Shown piece by piece: positions 36,859-46,089 of a DNA stretch of 64,000 nucleotides. Source of the stretch: Arcticibacterium luteifluviistationis. Its GTDB lineage: Bacteria > Bacteroidota > Bacteroidia > Cytophagales > Spirosomataceae. Position 1 is the stretch's first letter; each line of letters opens with the position of its first letter. Location: positions 1,674,001 to 1,738,000 of the forward strand of contig NZ_CP029480.1 of the NCBI RefSeq assembly GCF_003258705.1, in the 5' to 3' direction. Below the pieces are notes generated by a model. That model saw only the letters and a program-made list of their open reading frames with translations. It was not told where the DNA came from and ran no database searches. The position numbers and the translations under genes are program-made.

Positions 36859-37932
36859 ATGAATATAGAGGATACAATAAAAGAGGGAGCCATTGATTTA
36901 CTCAAAAAGTTAATTGCTACACCATCTTTAAGTAGAGAGGAAGAGAATACAGCTCAGGCTATTGAAGAGTTTTTTAGAGAAAGAGATATCCCTTTCTCAA
37001 GATATTTAAATAATGTTTGGGCTCGCAATAAGTTTTTTGACAAAGAAAAGCCAACCATACTTTTAAATAGTCATCATGACACCGTAAAACCGAATGCCTC
37101 TTATACCAAAGACCCATTCTCGCCAATAATTGAAGGTGATGTTCTCTATGGATTAGGGAGTAATGATGCAGGAGGGCCGCTTGTTTCTTTAATGGCAACT
37201 TTTGAACAATTTTATTATCGTTCTGATTTGAGTTTCAACCTTGTTTTGGCGGCTTCAGCCGAAGAAGAAATATCTGGAAAAAATGGTATTGAAGCACTTC
37301 TTCCTAAATTACCAAAAATAGATTTCGGTATTGTAGGTGAACCTACAAGCATGGATTTGGCTATTGCCGAAAAAGGTTTGATGGTATTGGATTGCTATAC
37401 CAAAGGTAAGCCAGGGCATGCTGCTAGAGAAGAAGGTGAAAATGCAATTTATAAGGCTCTTAAAGACATGGAATGGTTTAAGAACTACGAGTTTTCAGAG
37501 GTGTCTTCCACGTTAGGAAAGATTAAAATGTCTTTAACTATTATTAATTCTGGTAGTCAGCATAACGTAGTTCCAGACTCTTGTAAGTTTACAGTAGACG
37601 TACGGGTGACGGATGCTTATTCGCTGCAAGATTGTTTAGATATAATCAAAGAAAATGTGGATTGTGAAGTGATTCCAAGATCGCTTAGGTTAAACTCATC
37701 TGGAATATCTCCAGACCATGCTCTGTTGAAAGTAGCAGGAGATTTAGGCTTCAAAACGTATGGCTCCCCTACACTTTCTGACCAAGCCTTAATGGCCTTT
37801 GAAACAGTGAAGTTAGGCCCTGGAGAATCATCAAGGTCGCACTCGGCAGATGAGTTTATAAAGCTGAGTGAAATCAAAAAGGGTATTGAAAGATACTGCG
37901 AGCTCCTAGAAAATCTGAATAATAGATTTTAG
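36859..37932 (+). CDS. argE: M20 metallopeptidase, probable acetylornithine/acyl-citrulline deacetylase
   Basis: A 357-residue zinc deacylase. The ATG at 36859 is chosen because it follows AAAGGAGCC; a TTG four codons earlier is less likely. The metal ligands are visible in LLNSHHDTVKP (His, Asp), GLGSNDAGGPLVS (bridging Asp), SAEEEISGKNG (catalytic and binding Glu), GIVGEPTS, and a final HSADEFIK (His). The lid domain contains KPGHAAREEGENAI. Following argB, it most likely removes the N-acyl group in arginine biosynthesis; in Bacteroidota this step can act on acyl-citrulline because the transcarbamylase uses acylated ornithine. The exact acyl group is not readable from sequence. Confidence 0.8.
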   Translation: MNIEDTIKEGAIDLLKKLIATPSLSREEENTAQAIEEFFRERDIPFSRYLNNVWARNKFFDKEKPTILLNSHHDTVKPNASYTKDPFSPIIEGDVLYGLGSNDAGGPLVSLMATFEQFYYRSDLSFNLVLAASAEEEISGKNGIEALLPKLPKIDFGIVGEPTSMDLAIAEKGLMVLDCYTKGKPGHAAREEGENAIYKALKDMEWFKNYEFSEVSSTLGKIKMSLTIINSGSQHNVVPDSCKFTVDVRVTDAYSLQDCLDIIKENVDCEVIPRSLRLNSSGISPDHALLKVAGDLGFKTYGSPTLSDQALMAFETVKLGPGESSRSHSADEFIKLSEIKKGIERYCELLENLNNRF

Positions 37933-38039
37933 ATAAAAATATATTAAGTCATTTACATAATCTTTTAGGCATAGTTCTTGTTTTTCTATTGACGGATTAA
38001 GAGTGAAATTATCATTTCGACTAGAACTGAAATACTATA

Positions 38040-39428
38040 ATGGAGATTATAAATGGCTTAAAAGCAAAGATTGGTGGAGCAGAGGTAGAAAAAGTCAGCC
38101 AATTTTTGGGTGAATCTACAATGGCGGTAAGTAAGTCTTTAGACTTGGCTTTGAATGCCATGTTGGGAGGCTTGAAAGGAGTAACTACTTCAGAAGGCGA
38201 TGCTGCCAAAATTCTAAAGGTAATTAATGATGGAGGTCATTCGGGAGACTTAACTGATGACCTGCCAAGACTTTTTAATAATCCTGATAAGGTTCAGCTG
38301 TTAATTACTATTGGAAAAAATATTAATAACCATTTTTTCAATAGTAAATCGGGGGTATTAATTGATAAGATTTCAGAAATTGGTGCTTTAAGTAAAACCT
38401 CTGCATCATCACTTTTTAGTTTAGCAGCTCCACTTATTCTTGGAGTTCTTGGAAAAAGTATCAAGACAGAAGGTCTTAATTTAGAGGGGTTTACTAGTAA
38501 ATTAAACAATGCTAATTTAAGTACTGATGCAGGTACTAGTAGTATACTTTTAGAAAGCCTTGGCTTCTCGGGTAATTATTCTGCAGCTCCTAAAGAAGCT
38601 TTTGTGTCAACACCAGAGGTTTCAAAACCTGCTGCAGTGGCTGCTGCACCCATAGTAAATGAGCCAATAGAAGAAAGTAAGAGGAGTAAGAAACGTGTAA
38701 AGAAAAGTCGTTCAGAAGGGCCTATAAATGGAATGGCTTGGGTGTTTCTAGCTTTATTAGGTTTAGCAGCCATGTATTATACCTTCAAAGATAAATACCT
38801 AGGCACGCCTAAAGATGCTCAAAGAATAAGTCTAAAAGACTCGGCATTCTACGAATCAGAAAGAGAGATGTTTGAGAATCTAGATACGGATAGAAATAAA
38901 ATGCCTCCAGTTTCTTCTTCTACTAATGGCCTAAATGACTTGTCAGTTAAGGAAGAGCCAATAGCGGCAGAAACTAAAGACAACTTTAATAGTCCAGCGT
39001 TTTCCAGTAAACCTGTGGAGCCTAAAGTTGAAACTCCAGTGGAAAGAACTCCTAGGCCCGTAACAAATACGTCACCTAATGTGAATGTGCCGTCAGCTAC
39101 TCCAGAAAGAGCAACTAGCGATACCAGACCAATGGCTGTTAAACTAAGCGATTCAAATAGCTTTTCTGGAATTAATGGCTTGGTATTTAAAAGTAACAGT
39201 GCCGAAATTAGGAGTAAAGGCTCTTTAAATGATGTGGTTACTTATTTGAAGGCAAACCCAACAAAGTCAATTCAAATAGCAGGTACTGGTTCTTCAGCTA
39301 GAGTGGCCGAAGATAGGGCTTACGGGCTTCAAGGGGCTTTATATGAAGCAGGTATAAGCACTTCGCGAATTCAAGTGTTGTCAAATCCTGTTAAAGGAGA
39401 TGGACCAGTGGTGGTTAAGGTAAAATAG
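38040..39428 (+). CDS. DUF937 protein fused to a truncated OmpA-like domain
   Basis: A 462-residue protein. Residues 1-180 are a DUF937-type helical domain rich in LG/LL repeats (SLFSLAAPLILGVLGKSI), followed by a Lys/Arg cluster (SKRSKKRVKKSR) and one membrane helix at about 232-250 (GMAWVFLALLGLAAMYYTF). A long Pro/Thr/Ser-rich linker follows, then a C-terminal OmpA-like fold (VFKSNSAEIRSKGSLNDVVTY ... RAYGLQGALYEAGI) that seems to lack part of the peptidoglycan-binding motif. The layout suggests a cytoplasmic domain tied through the inner membrane to the cell wall. Its function is unknown. It is monocistronic with its own terminator. Confidence 0.75.
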   Translation: MEIINGLKAKIGGAEVEKVSQFLGESTMAVSKSLDLALNAMLGGLKGVTTSEGDAAKILKVINDGGHSGDLTDDLPRLFNNPDKVQLLITIGKNINNHFFNSKSGVLIDKISEIGALSKTSASSLFSLAAPLILGVLGKSIKTEGLNLEGFTSKLNNANLSTDAGTSSILLESLGFSGNYSAAPKEAFVSTPEVSKPAAVAAAPIVNEPIEESKRSKKRVKKSRSEGPINGMAWVFLALLGLAAMYYTFKDKYLGTPKDAQRISLKDSAFYESEREMFENLDTDRNKMPPVSSSTNGLNDLSVKEEPIAAETKDNFNSPAFSSKPVEPKVETPVERTPRPVTNTSPNVNVPSATPERATSDTRPMAVKLSDSNSFSGINGLVFKSNSAEIRSKGSLNDVVTYLKANPTKSIQIAGTGSSARVAEDRAYGLQGALYEAGISTSRIQVLSNPVKGDGPVVVKVK

Positions 39429-39452
39429 AAGAACATATTTTTTAATAATGGA

Positions 39453-39481
39453 AGCTCTCGATGATAATCGAGAGCTTTTTT
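39453..39481 (+). terminator. Rho-independent terminator after the DUF937-OmpA gene
   Basis: AGCTCTCGAT, loop GATA, ATCGAGAGCT, then TTTTT: a perfect 10-bp stem 24 bp after the stop codon. Confidence 0.92.
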
Positions 39482-39586
39482 CGTTTATAATAAAACTTAA
39501 AAGAATTGGATATTAGCAATATTTTTTATTCTTAAAAGTTTATTCCGTAATTCGCGGCTTATTTTTATTAACAAACTAAAAACTGG

Positions 39587-41179
39587 ATGAAGAAGTCAAT
39601 CTTAGCTTCGTTGTGTATCTGTCTTTCTTTGGGTGCTTTTGCCCAAGAACTTAAAACCAAAGCAAACTGGTTTAACCTTGATTATGAGAAAGACGGCGTG
39701 AGAGGAATGAGCGTTGAAAAAGCCTACGACGAACTTCTTAAAGGTAGAATTAGCAAAACCGTTATTGTTGGTGTGGTGGATTCGGGAGTTGACATTGAGC
39801 ACGAAGATCTAAAAGGTAAAATTTGGGTTAATGAAAATGAAATTCCTAATAATGGAAAAGACGATGATAACAACGGTTTTGTGGATGATATCAATGGTTG
39901 GGATTTTATTGGTGGAGCAGACGGCACTGACGTAGAGCAAGAGCAGCTAGAGTCGGCTAGACTTTATGTGAAATACAGCGAGCTTTTTGGTGAAAATCCA
40001 AAGAAAAGATTACTCAGAAAATATAAAGAGGAGTACAATACTTTTCAAAAAATAAAGAAAGAGATAGACGAGAGTAAAAAAGAAGCAGAGCAGTATCTTC
40101 CAATGTATGAGACAATGAAAGAAAACCTTTCAATAACAGAACAGATACTGGGCGATGTTTTAGGTTCAGAAACGTTTAGTAGAGAGCAAGTGCAAGCCAT
40201 TGACGATTCTAAGGTGGATTTAAGAGTACGTCAGTCAAAACAGTACTGGTTAAGAATGGAGGAAATGGGAGCGGGTTCGGTGGAGCTTCAAGAAGGTATT
40301 GACCATTTTAAAGAACAGCTAAATTTCAACTATAATACAGAGTTTAATCCAAGAGCCGTAGTTGGTGATAATCCTGATAAGCTTGAATACGGTAAATACG
40401 GGAATAATGAGGTAAAAGGTCCTAGGGCTTTACACGGAACGCACGTTTCGGGTATAATAGCTGCTAATAGAGATAATGACCTTGGCGTAAAAGGTGTGGC
40501 TAATGATGTTAAAATAATGGTGGTTAGAACAGTGCCTGGTGGTGATGAGAGAGACAAAGACGTAGCCAATGCTATTAGATATGCTGTGGACAATGGTGCT
40601 AAAATTATCAATATGAGTTTTGGGAAGCCATATTCACCAGAAAAAGGTTGGGTAGACGACGCTATTAAATATGCAGAGTCTAAAGATGTCTTATTGATTT
40701 CTGCTGCTGGAAATGATAATGCGAACGTGGATGTGGTAACACATTACCCTACCAAATATTATAAAAGTGGCGGAGAAGCAAAAAACTGGATTGGTGTAGG
40801 GGCGTCTTCTTATGAAGATGGTTTAAAAATGGTAGCAGATTTTAGCAATTATGGTAAAAAGTCGGTAGACGTTTTTGCTCCTGGAGTAGCCATTTATAGC
40901 ACAGAGCCAGGTTCTAAATATGGAGAGAAGCAGGGTACTAGTATGGCAGCACCAGCTGTTACAGGAGTAGCGGCATTGTTGAAGTCATATTTTCCTACTT
41001 TAACGGCTGTTCAGCTGAAAGAAATAATATTACAATCTTCCATCAAATTAAAAGACGAGGAGGTTATTTTACCAGGAGGGGAGAAAGAAGGTCGTTTTGG
41101 CTCTTTGAGCGGCACTGGTGGCGTTGTCAATGCTTACGAAGCCGTTAAAATGGCAATTCAAATGACTGCGGAGCAGTAA
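39587..41179 (+). CDS. Secreted subtilisin-like serine protease (S8)
   Basis: A 530-residue protease with signal peptide (MKKSILASLCICLSLGAFAQ). The catalytic triad is Asp65 (GVVDSGVDIEH), His283 (LHGTHVSGI) and Ser452 (GTSMAAPAVTG), with oxyanion Asn376 (AAGNDN). Between Asp and His, where subtilisin has about 30 residues, there are about 215, including a Lys/Glu-rich probable coiled coil (about 135-250). This insertion is seen in a Bacteroidota-type S8 group. An EF-hand-like acidic stretch (NGKDDDNNGFVDD) may bind calcium. No T9SS tail is evident, so it is probably periplasmic. It is flanked by terminators on both sides, so monocistronic. Confidence 0.88.
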   Translation: MKKSILASLCICLSLGAFAQELKTKANWFNLDYEKDGVRGMSVEKAYDELLKGRISKTVIVGVVDSGVDIEHEDLKGKIWVNENEIPNNGKDDDNNGFVDDINGWDFIGGADGTDVEQEQLESARLYVKYSELFGENPKKRLLRKYKEEYNTFQKIKKEIDESKKEAEQYLPMYETMKENLSITEQILGDVLGSETFSREQVQAIDDSKVDLRVRQSKQYWLRMEEMGAGSVELQEGIDHFKEQLNFNYNTEFNPRAVVGDNPDKLEYGKYGNNEVKGPRALHGTHVSGIIAANRDNDLGVKGVANDVKIMVVRTVPGGDERDKDVANAIRYAVDNGAKIINMSFGKPYSPEKGWVDDAIKYAESKDVLLISAAGNDNANVDVVTHYPTKYYKSGGEAKNWIGVGASSYEDGLKMVADFSNYGKKSVDVFAPGVAIYSTEPGSKYGEKQGTSMAAPAVTGVAALLKSYFPTLTAVQLKEIILQSSIKLKDEEVILPGGEKEGRFGSLSGTGGVVNAYEAVKMAIQMTAEQ

Positions 41180-41199
41180 GCGGAAATAATTTAAATGGA

Positions 41200-41236
41200 A
41201 GCCTCATTGGTGCTATGCTAATGAGGCTTTATTTTT
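41200..41236 (+). terminator. Rho-independent terminator after the subtilase gene
   Basis: AGCCTCATT, an 11-nt loop, AATGAGGCT, then a T-rich tract (TTATTTTT). It begins 21 bp after the stop codon and ends just before the next gene's ATG at 41243, so the GlmU-like gene's promoter must overlap this region or transcription reads through. Confidence 0.75.
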
Positions 41237-41242
41237 GCTCCT

Positions 41243-42415
41243 ATGAATATAATTCTTTTCGAAGATACCACATACCGTAATCAGCTTAAGCCGCTTACAC
41301 TTACTAGACCCATCGGGAATTTAAGGGTTGGGATACTGACAATCAATGAGAAATGGGAGAAAAAGCTTAATGCTAGAGTTTCTTTTTTGACCGAAGCATA
41401 TCTTCAAAAGAAGTTTGCCTACCATACAGTCAAAGAAAATATTTACATCAACGCCTCTTTTTTACCAACATCAGGTTTTGAGAAATTGCTTAAAAGCTTA
41501 GAATTTGGCGAATGCATAAAGTTTGGGGAAGAAGTTGTGGCTTATGCCTCTGATAGGTTTGGTGATTTTGACAATGAAAAAGTGAAGCACCTTAAAGAAA
41601 AGGACGCTCATGTTTTAAGAATATTGCCAGATTTATTTACTCAAAATAGGTCTGAAATAGGTTATGACTTTGCTTTGATAACTAAAGGAAGGTTATCACA
41701 AAAAATCACTGACCCGTATACTAAAGTTTACTCTGCTAATAATATTTTTATAGAAAAGGGAGCCAATTTTAAAGCCTGCGTTTTGAATGCGGAGGAAGGT
41801 CCTATTTACATAGGCAAGGATGCCGTGATTCAGGAAGGTGCTGTTGTTATTGGCCCTGCTGCTATTTGTGAAAAGAGTATGGTGGCCTTTGGTGCTAGAA
41901 TAAGACCTAATACTACCTTAGGTCCTGCATGCCGAGTAGGAGGAGAAGTAGGGAATTCTATATTTTATGCTTTCAGCAATAAAGCCCATGATGGCTTCTT
42001 GGGTAACTCATACATAGGTGAGTGGTGTAACTTGGGAGCTAATACCAATAACTCCAATTTGAAAAACGACTATAAAGAAGTCAAGCTTTATAACTATGAC
42101 CAAAGTGCTCTAGTGGATACAAAAGAACTCTTTTGTGGTACATTTATGGGCGATTATACAAAAGCGGGTATCAGCACCATGTTTAATACGGGTACTGTAG
42201 TAGGAGTTTCTTCCAATGTCTTTGGAGCTGGTTTTCAGGAAAAATTCATTCCTTCATTTACTTGGGGAGGCAAAGCTGAGGGGTATAGCCCATACAGGTT
42301 TGAAAAGGCTTTAGAGGTTATTAATGCCACCATGAGTCGAAGAGAAACTAAATTGTCGGCAGACGATGAGAAAATACTTTCGCACATTCTAGAAAATAAA
42401 AAACCTCAAATTTAA
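41243..42415 (+). CDS. GlmU-like sugar nucleotidyltransferase/left-handed beta-helix protein
   Basis: A 390-residue protein of the alternative bacterial GlmU type (TIGR03991-like). The N-terminal half begins MNIILFEDTTYRNQLKPLTLTRPIGNLRVG and lacks the GxGTRM nucleotide loop of true GlmU pyrophosphorylases. The C-terminal half (from about 170) is a left-handed beta-helix of hexapeptide repeats (IYIGKDAVIQEGAVVIGPAAI, GEWCNLGANTNNSNLKNDYK) typical of acetyltransferases. By family it may carry out acetyl transfer and perhaps nucleotidyl transfer in UDP-GlcNAc synthesis, but the activity is unproven. It ends 3 bp before the delta-prime gene and is probably cotranscribed with it. Confidence 0.75.
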   Translation: MNIILFEDTTYRNQLKPLTLTRPIGNLRVGILTINEKWEKKLNARVSFLTEAYLQKKFAYHTVKENIYINASFLPTSGFEKLLKSLEFGECIKFGEEVVAYASDRFGDFDNEKVKHLKEKDAHVLRILPDLFTQNRSEIGYDFALITKGRLSQKITDPYTKVYSANNIFIEKGANFKACVLNAEEGPIYIGKDAVIQEGAVVIGPAAICEKSMVAFGARIRPNTTLGPACRVGGEVGNSIFYAFSNKAHDGFLGNSYIGEWCNLGANTNNSNLKNDYKEVKLYNYDQSALVDTKELFCGTFMGDYTKAGISTMFNTGTVVGVSSNVFGAGFQEKFIPSFTWGGKAEGYSPYRFEKALEVINATMSRRETKLSADDEKILSHILENKKPQI

Positions 42416-42418
42416 TAC

Positions 42419-43516
42419 ATGCGTTTTTCAGATATCATTGGCCTAGAAGAACAGAAAGCGACCTTGGTTTCTGCTGTCAAGAAAAATCATGTGGCTCACG
42501 CTCAATTATTCCATGGCTCAGAAGGTTCTGGTAATTTAGCATTGGCATTAGCTTTTGGAGCTTATGTTAATTGTGAAAACCCTACAGAAACAGATTCTTG
42601 TGGAGCATGTGCAGCCTGTTCCAAGATTGATAAATTAGCTCATCCAGACGTATCATTTATTTTTCCCACGGCTGGAGGTAAAAAAATATCTTCAGAGACT
42701 TTTATGGCAGAGTGGCGTTCTTTTGCCCAAGAGAATGTTTACGGAAATTTGACAGATTGGCTAGAGAAAATTGAGATTAAGCAAGGTAACATTCCAGTAG
42801 AAGAGGCAAGGAAGTTGATTCAAAATCTATCCTTAAAGTCGTACGAAGGAGGTTATAAGTTAGTTTATATATGGTTACCTGAGCTACTTAGTATTTCTAC
42901 AGCAAATGCTATTCTGAAAATTTTGGAAGAGCCACCTGGCAAAACCTTTTTCCTTTTGGTATGTAATAATTCGCAGTCTTTGCTCACCACCATCTTATCT
43001 AGGGTACAGCGTTTTGCGGTGCCAAAGTTTAGAGATGAAGATGTGAAAGCCTATTTGCTTCGAAAAGGAATTACAGAAGATAGAGCTAAAGAGTTAACTA
43101 TTCTTGCAAACGGAAATTTGAATAAAGCTATAAAGCAATCAAGTTCCAATAATACGAATGAGCACGATTGGTTTGCTGGCTGGATGAGATTTTGTTATGC
43201 ATTTAATTTGACCGAACTGGTAAACTGTTCGGAGGAGTTTGATAGCTTTTCTAAGGAGCAACAAAAAAATATGTTGGAATATTCTTTAACTATTTTCAGA
43301 GAGATATTCCTAGTGGCAGGTGGAAATGACAACTTGGTAAAACTAGAGCAAAAGCAGTTAGAGTTTGTTCAAAAGTTTTCCAAGGTTTTCAATATCAATA
43401 ATCTGCAAAAGATTTCTGAATTAATGGACGAAGGTATTTTTCATATAGAGCGTAACGTTCGTGCGAAGATGGTTTTGCTTGATACGTCTCTTAAATTGGC
43501 TAGGCTCATCAAATAA
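42419..43516 (+). CDS. holB: DNA polymerase III delta-prime subunit
   Basis: A 365-residue clamp-loader component. The N-terminal AAA+ domain has HAQLFHGSEGSGNLALALAF, whose P-loop lacks the catalytic lysine, as expected for delta prime, which does not hydrolyse ATP. A zinc module follows (CENPTETDSCGACAACSK), then HPDVSFIFP, KLVYIWLPELLSISTANAILKILEEPP, and the sensor-1-like TILSRVQRF. The collar domain occupies the C-terminal part. It would act with the gamma/tau and delta subunits to load the sliding clamp. The GlmU-like gene just upstream is functionally unrelated. Confidence 0.88.
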   Translation: MRFSDIIGLEEQKATLVSAVKKNHVAHAQLFHGSEGSGNLALALAFGAYVNCENPTETDSCGACAACSKIDKLAHPDVSFIFPTAGGKKISSETFMAEWRSFAQENVYGNLTDWLEKIEIKQGNIPVEEARKLIQNLSLKSYEGGYKLVYIWLPELLSISTANAILKILEEPPGKTFFLLVCNNSQSLLTTILSRVQRFAVPKFRDEDVKAYLLRKGITEDRAKELTILANGNLNKAIKQSSSNNTNEHDWFAGWMRFCYAFNLTELVNCSEEFDSFSKEQQKNMLEYSLTIFREIFLVAGGNDNLVKLEQKQLEFVQKFSKVFNINNLQKISELMDEGIFHIERNVRAKMVLLDTSLKLARLIK

Positions 43517-43575
43517 GCTTTTTTATTTTCTTTTTATTAACTAGCTTGAGGTCCAATTATTCAATCGGTAATAAA

Positions 43576-45321
43576 ATGAAATCCTTTCAAATAAAAGAAA
43601 CTGCCAAAGAATTCGATGTTTTGATCGTTGGTTCGGGTGCAGGAGGCGGTATGGCCGCTCATCAATTAACTAAGGCAGGTGCAAAAGTTTGCATGCTAGA
43701 AGCAGGGGGCTATTATGACCCAGCAGATCCAAAATACATTACACAATTAAAGAACCCTTGGGAATCTGAAAGGCGTGGTGCTAGCAGTAAGTTCAGGAAC
43801 TTTGGAGACTTTGACGCAGCCTGGGGTGGTTGGCAATTAGAAGGAGAACCATATACTCAAAAAGATGATTCTAAATTTAATTGGTTCCGTTCTAGAATGC
43901 TTGGTGGTAGAACAAACCACTGGGGAAGAATCTCACTAAGATTTGGACCTAAGGATTTCAAAAGAAAGGATATTGATGGCTTAGGTGAAAACTGGCCAAT
44001 TTCATATGAAGATGTAGCACCTTATTACGATGAGGTAGAAAAACTAGTTGGAGTTTTTGGTAGCTATGAAGGTTTGCCAGATGATCCAGACAGTATTTTC
44101 TTACCAGCACCAAAGCCTCGTTTGCATGAACTGATGTTTTTGGAAGCGAATAAGAAAACAGGTGTAACCACTATTCCGTCGAGGTTGTCAATTTTGACAA
44201 AACCTATTAATGAGCAGCGTGGTCAATGTTTCTATTGCCACCAGTGCAATAGAGGTTGCCAAGCCTATGCGGATTTCTCTGCAAGTTCGGTTTTATGTAT
44301 TCCTGCTGCCAAAACAGGTAACCTGACATTGATTAACAATGCCATGGCTAGAGAGGTTTTGACAGATGAAAATGGTAAAGCTATAGGTGTTTCTTATGTT
44401 GATAAAATAACCAAAGAGGAAGTAACGGTAAGAGCTAAGATTGTGATATTGGCAGCGAGTGCTTGCGAGTCTTCAAGATTGCTTTTAAACTCTAAATCAT
44501 CAAGATTTCAAAATGGTTTAGCTAACTCTTCAGGCGTAGTAGGGAAATACTTACATGATTCTACAGGTTCTTCAAGAAGTGGTTTTGTGCCAGGCTTGAC
44601 AGACAGGAAAAGATATAATGAAGATGGTGTAGGTGGACTTCACGTATACTCACCATGGTGGTTAGATAATTCTAAACTTGATTTTCCACGCGGTTACCAT
44701 ATAGAGTATGGTGGAGGTATGACGCAGCCGGCGTACGGTTTTGGTTTTGGAATGGAAAACATGAACGGACGTTTTCCTGACAGAGATGGCAACATGAAAA
44801 GAGCCGGTGGTTATGGAGCTGGACTAAAAGATGATTACAGAAGATTCTATGGCTCTAGAATTCATATGGCTGGTAGAGGTGAAGCTGTTGCTCGTGAAGA
44901 TAACTATTGCGAAATAGACCCTAATGTAGTTGATAAATGGGGAATTCCTGTTTTGAAATTTAACTATAAGTGGAGTGACCATGAGCGTAAGCAAGCTAAG
45001 CATATGCAAGATACTTTTGAGGAAATTATTGATGCAATGGGCGGAGTAGCTTTAGGTACCAAACCTGGTGCTGATAATGATTACGGTTTAGCTAATCCTG
45101 GTGAAATTATTCACGAAGTGGGAACCGTAAGAATGGGTTCAGACCCAAATAAGTCTGTTTTGAATGGTAATAATCAGGCTCATGATGTGAAAAACCTTTT
45201 TGTAGTTGATGGTGGTGCTTTTGTATCTCAAGCAGATAAAAACCCAACATGGACTATTCTTGCACTTTCTATGAGAGCTTCAGAGTTTATCATGAAGGGA
45301 GTTAAGAGTGGAGGTTTATAA
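43576..45321 (+). CDS. GMC-family FAD-dependent dehydrogenase with four-cysteine motif
   Basis: A 581-residue oxidoreductase; ATG at 43576 (MKSFQIKE) is preferred over a TTG ten codons earlier. FAD motif VGSGAGGG is at 18-25, the active-site region at the C-terminus has HEVGTVRMG and NPTWTILAL. The cysteines C218, C221, C224 and C228 (CFYCHQCNRGC) contain the C-x5-C-x3-C pattern of 3Fe-4S-bearing glucose dehydrogenases plus one extra Cys. The next gene encodes the matching TAT-signal small subunit, so the pair likely forms an exported sugar or sugar-acid dehydrogenase that donates electrons to a c-type cytochrome. It differs clearly from the tandem GMC pair at 17.8-21.4 kb. Confidence 0.85.
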   Translation: MKSFQIKETAKEFDVLIVGSGAGGGMAAHQLTKAGAKVCMLEAGGYYDPADPKYITQLKNPWESERRGASSKFRNFGDFDAAWGGWQLEGEPYTQKDDSKFNWFRSRMLGGRTNHWGRISLRFGPKDFKRKDIDGLGENWPISYEDVAPYYDEVEKLVGVFGSYEGLPDDPDSIFLPAPKPRLHELMFLEANKKTGVTTIPSRLSILTKPINEQRGQCFYCHQCNRGCQAYADFSASSVLCIPAAKTGNLTLINNAMAREVLTDENGKAIGVSYVDKITKEEVTVRAKIVILAASACESSRLLLNSKSSRFQNGLANSSGVVGKYLHDSTGSSRSGFVPGLTDRKRYNEDGVGGLHVYSPWWLDNSKLDFPRGYHIEYGGGMTQPAYGFGFGMENMNGRFPDRDGNMKRAGGYGAGLKDDYRRFYGSRIHMAGRGEAVAREDNYCEIDPNVVDKWGIPVLKFNYKWSDHERKQAKHMQDTFEEIIDAMGGVALGTKPGADNDYGLANPGEIIHEVGTVRMGSDPNKSVLNGNNQAHDVKNLFVVDGGAFVSQADKNPTWTILALSMRASEFIMKGVKSGGL

Positions 45322-45402
45322 TTGAAAAGACTTATTGAATCATTTATTCATTGTCAAATTCAATTTTTATAAAACTGAGTTTGGCATAAGATTTCAAAAG
45401 AT

Positions 45403-46056
45403 ATGAAAAGAAGAGACGTCTTAAAAAATATAGGATTAGGAACTGCCGGCGTAGCGGTTTCTGGAAAAGTAATGGCTCAAAATGAGCCTAAAAAAATAGT
45501 AGAAGAATTACCAGACTCTAGAAATGGTCAACTAAAAGAAGAGATTCTGTATGAGCAAAAGCTCAAAGCAGAAACGTTTTTTGATAAGCACGAAATGGCT
45601 ACAATAGCTATTTTGGCGGATATCATCATTCCTAAAGATGAGAATTCAGGTAGTGCCACAGATTCTGGTGTGCCTGACTTTATTGAGTTTATTGTGAAAG
45701 ATATGCCGCATCATCAAGTTCCTATGAGAGGAGGTTTAATGTGGCTAGATTTGGAGTGCAATAGACAATTTGGGAAGAAGTTTATCAAGCTTTCAAAGTC
45801 AAAGAGAACGGAAATGCTAGACCAAATAGCTTATCCTGAAGAAGCAAAACCTGACATGTCTCAAGGAGTAGCTTTTTTCAATAAGATGAGAGATTTGACA
45901 GCAACGGGTTTCTTTACCTCAGAAATAGGAGTAAAAGACTTAGACTACCGAGGAAATACACCGAACGCATGGGATGGTGCTCCTGAGGAAGACTTGAAAA
46001 AGTTCGGTTTAAGCTATGACGAATGGCGTACGCACGTTCCTGAAGAGAAAGACTAA
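45403..46056 (+). CDS. Gluconate 2-dehydrogenase subunit 3-like TAT protein
   Basis: A 217-residue protein with a TAT-type signal (MKRRDVLKNIGLGTAGVAVSGKVMAQ) and the Gluconate_2-dh3 domain: FDKHEMATIAILADIIIPKDE, then DSGVPDFIEFIVKDMP, GGLMWLDLECNRQFGKKF, and GFFTSEIGVKDLDYRGN. This small subunit is needed for export and maturation of the GMC catalytic subunit, which is encoded 81 bp upstream. It is the only such small subunit in the window, although three GMC dehydrogenases are present, so the tandem pair must use this one or another elsewhere. Confidence 0.85.
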   Translation: MKRRDVLKNIGLGTAGVAVSGKVMAQNEPKKIVEELPDSRNGQLKEEILYEQKLKAETFFDKHEMATIAILADIIIPKDENSGSATDSGVPDFIEFIVKDMPHHQVPMRGGLMWLDLECNRQFGKKFIKLSKSKRTEMLDQIAYPEEAKPDMSQGVAFFNKMRDLTATGFFTSEIGVKDLDYRGNTPNAWDGAPEEDLKKFGLSYDEWRTHVPEEKD

Positions 46057-46089
46057 GAAAGTCTTAGAATATTATTACGGCTACAATTT

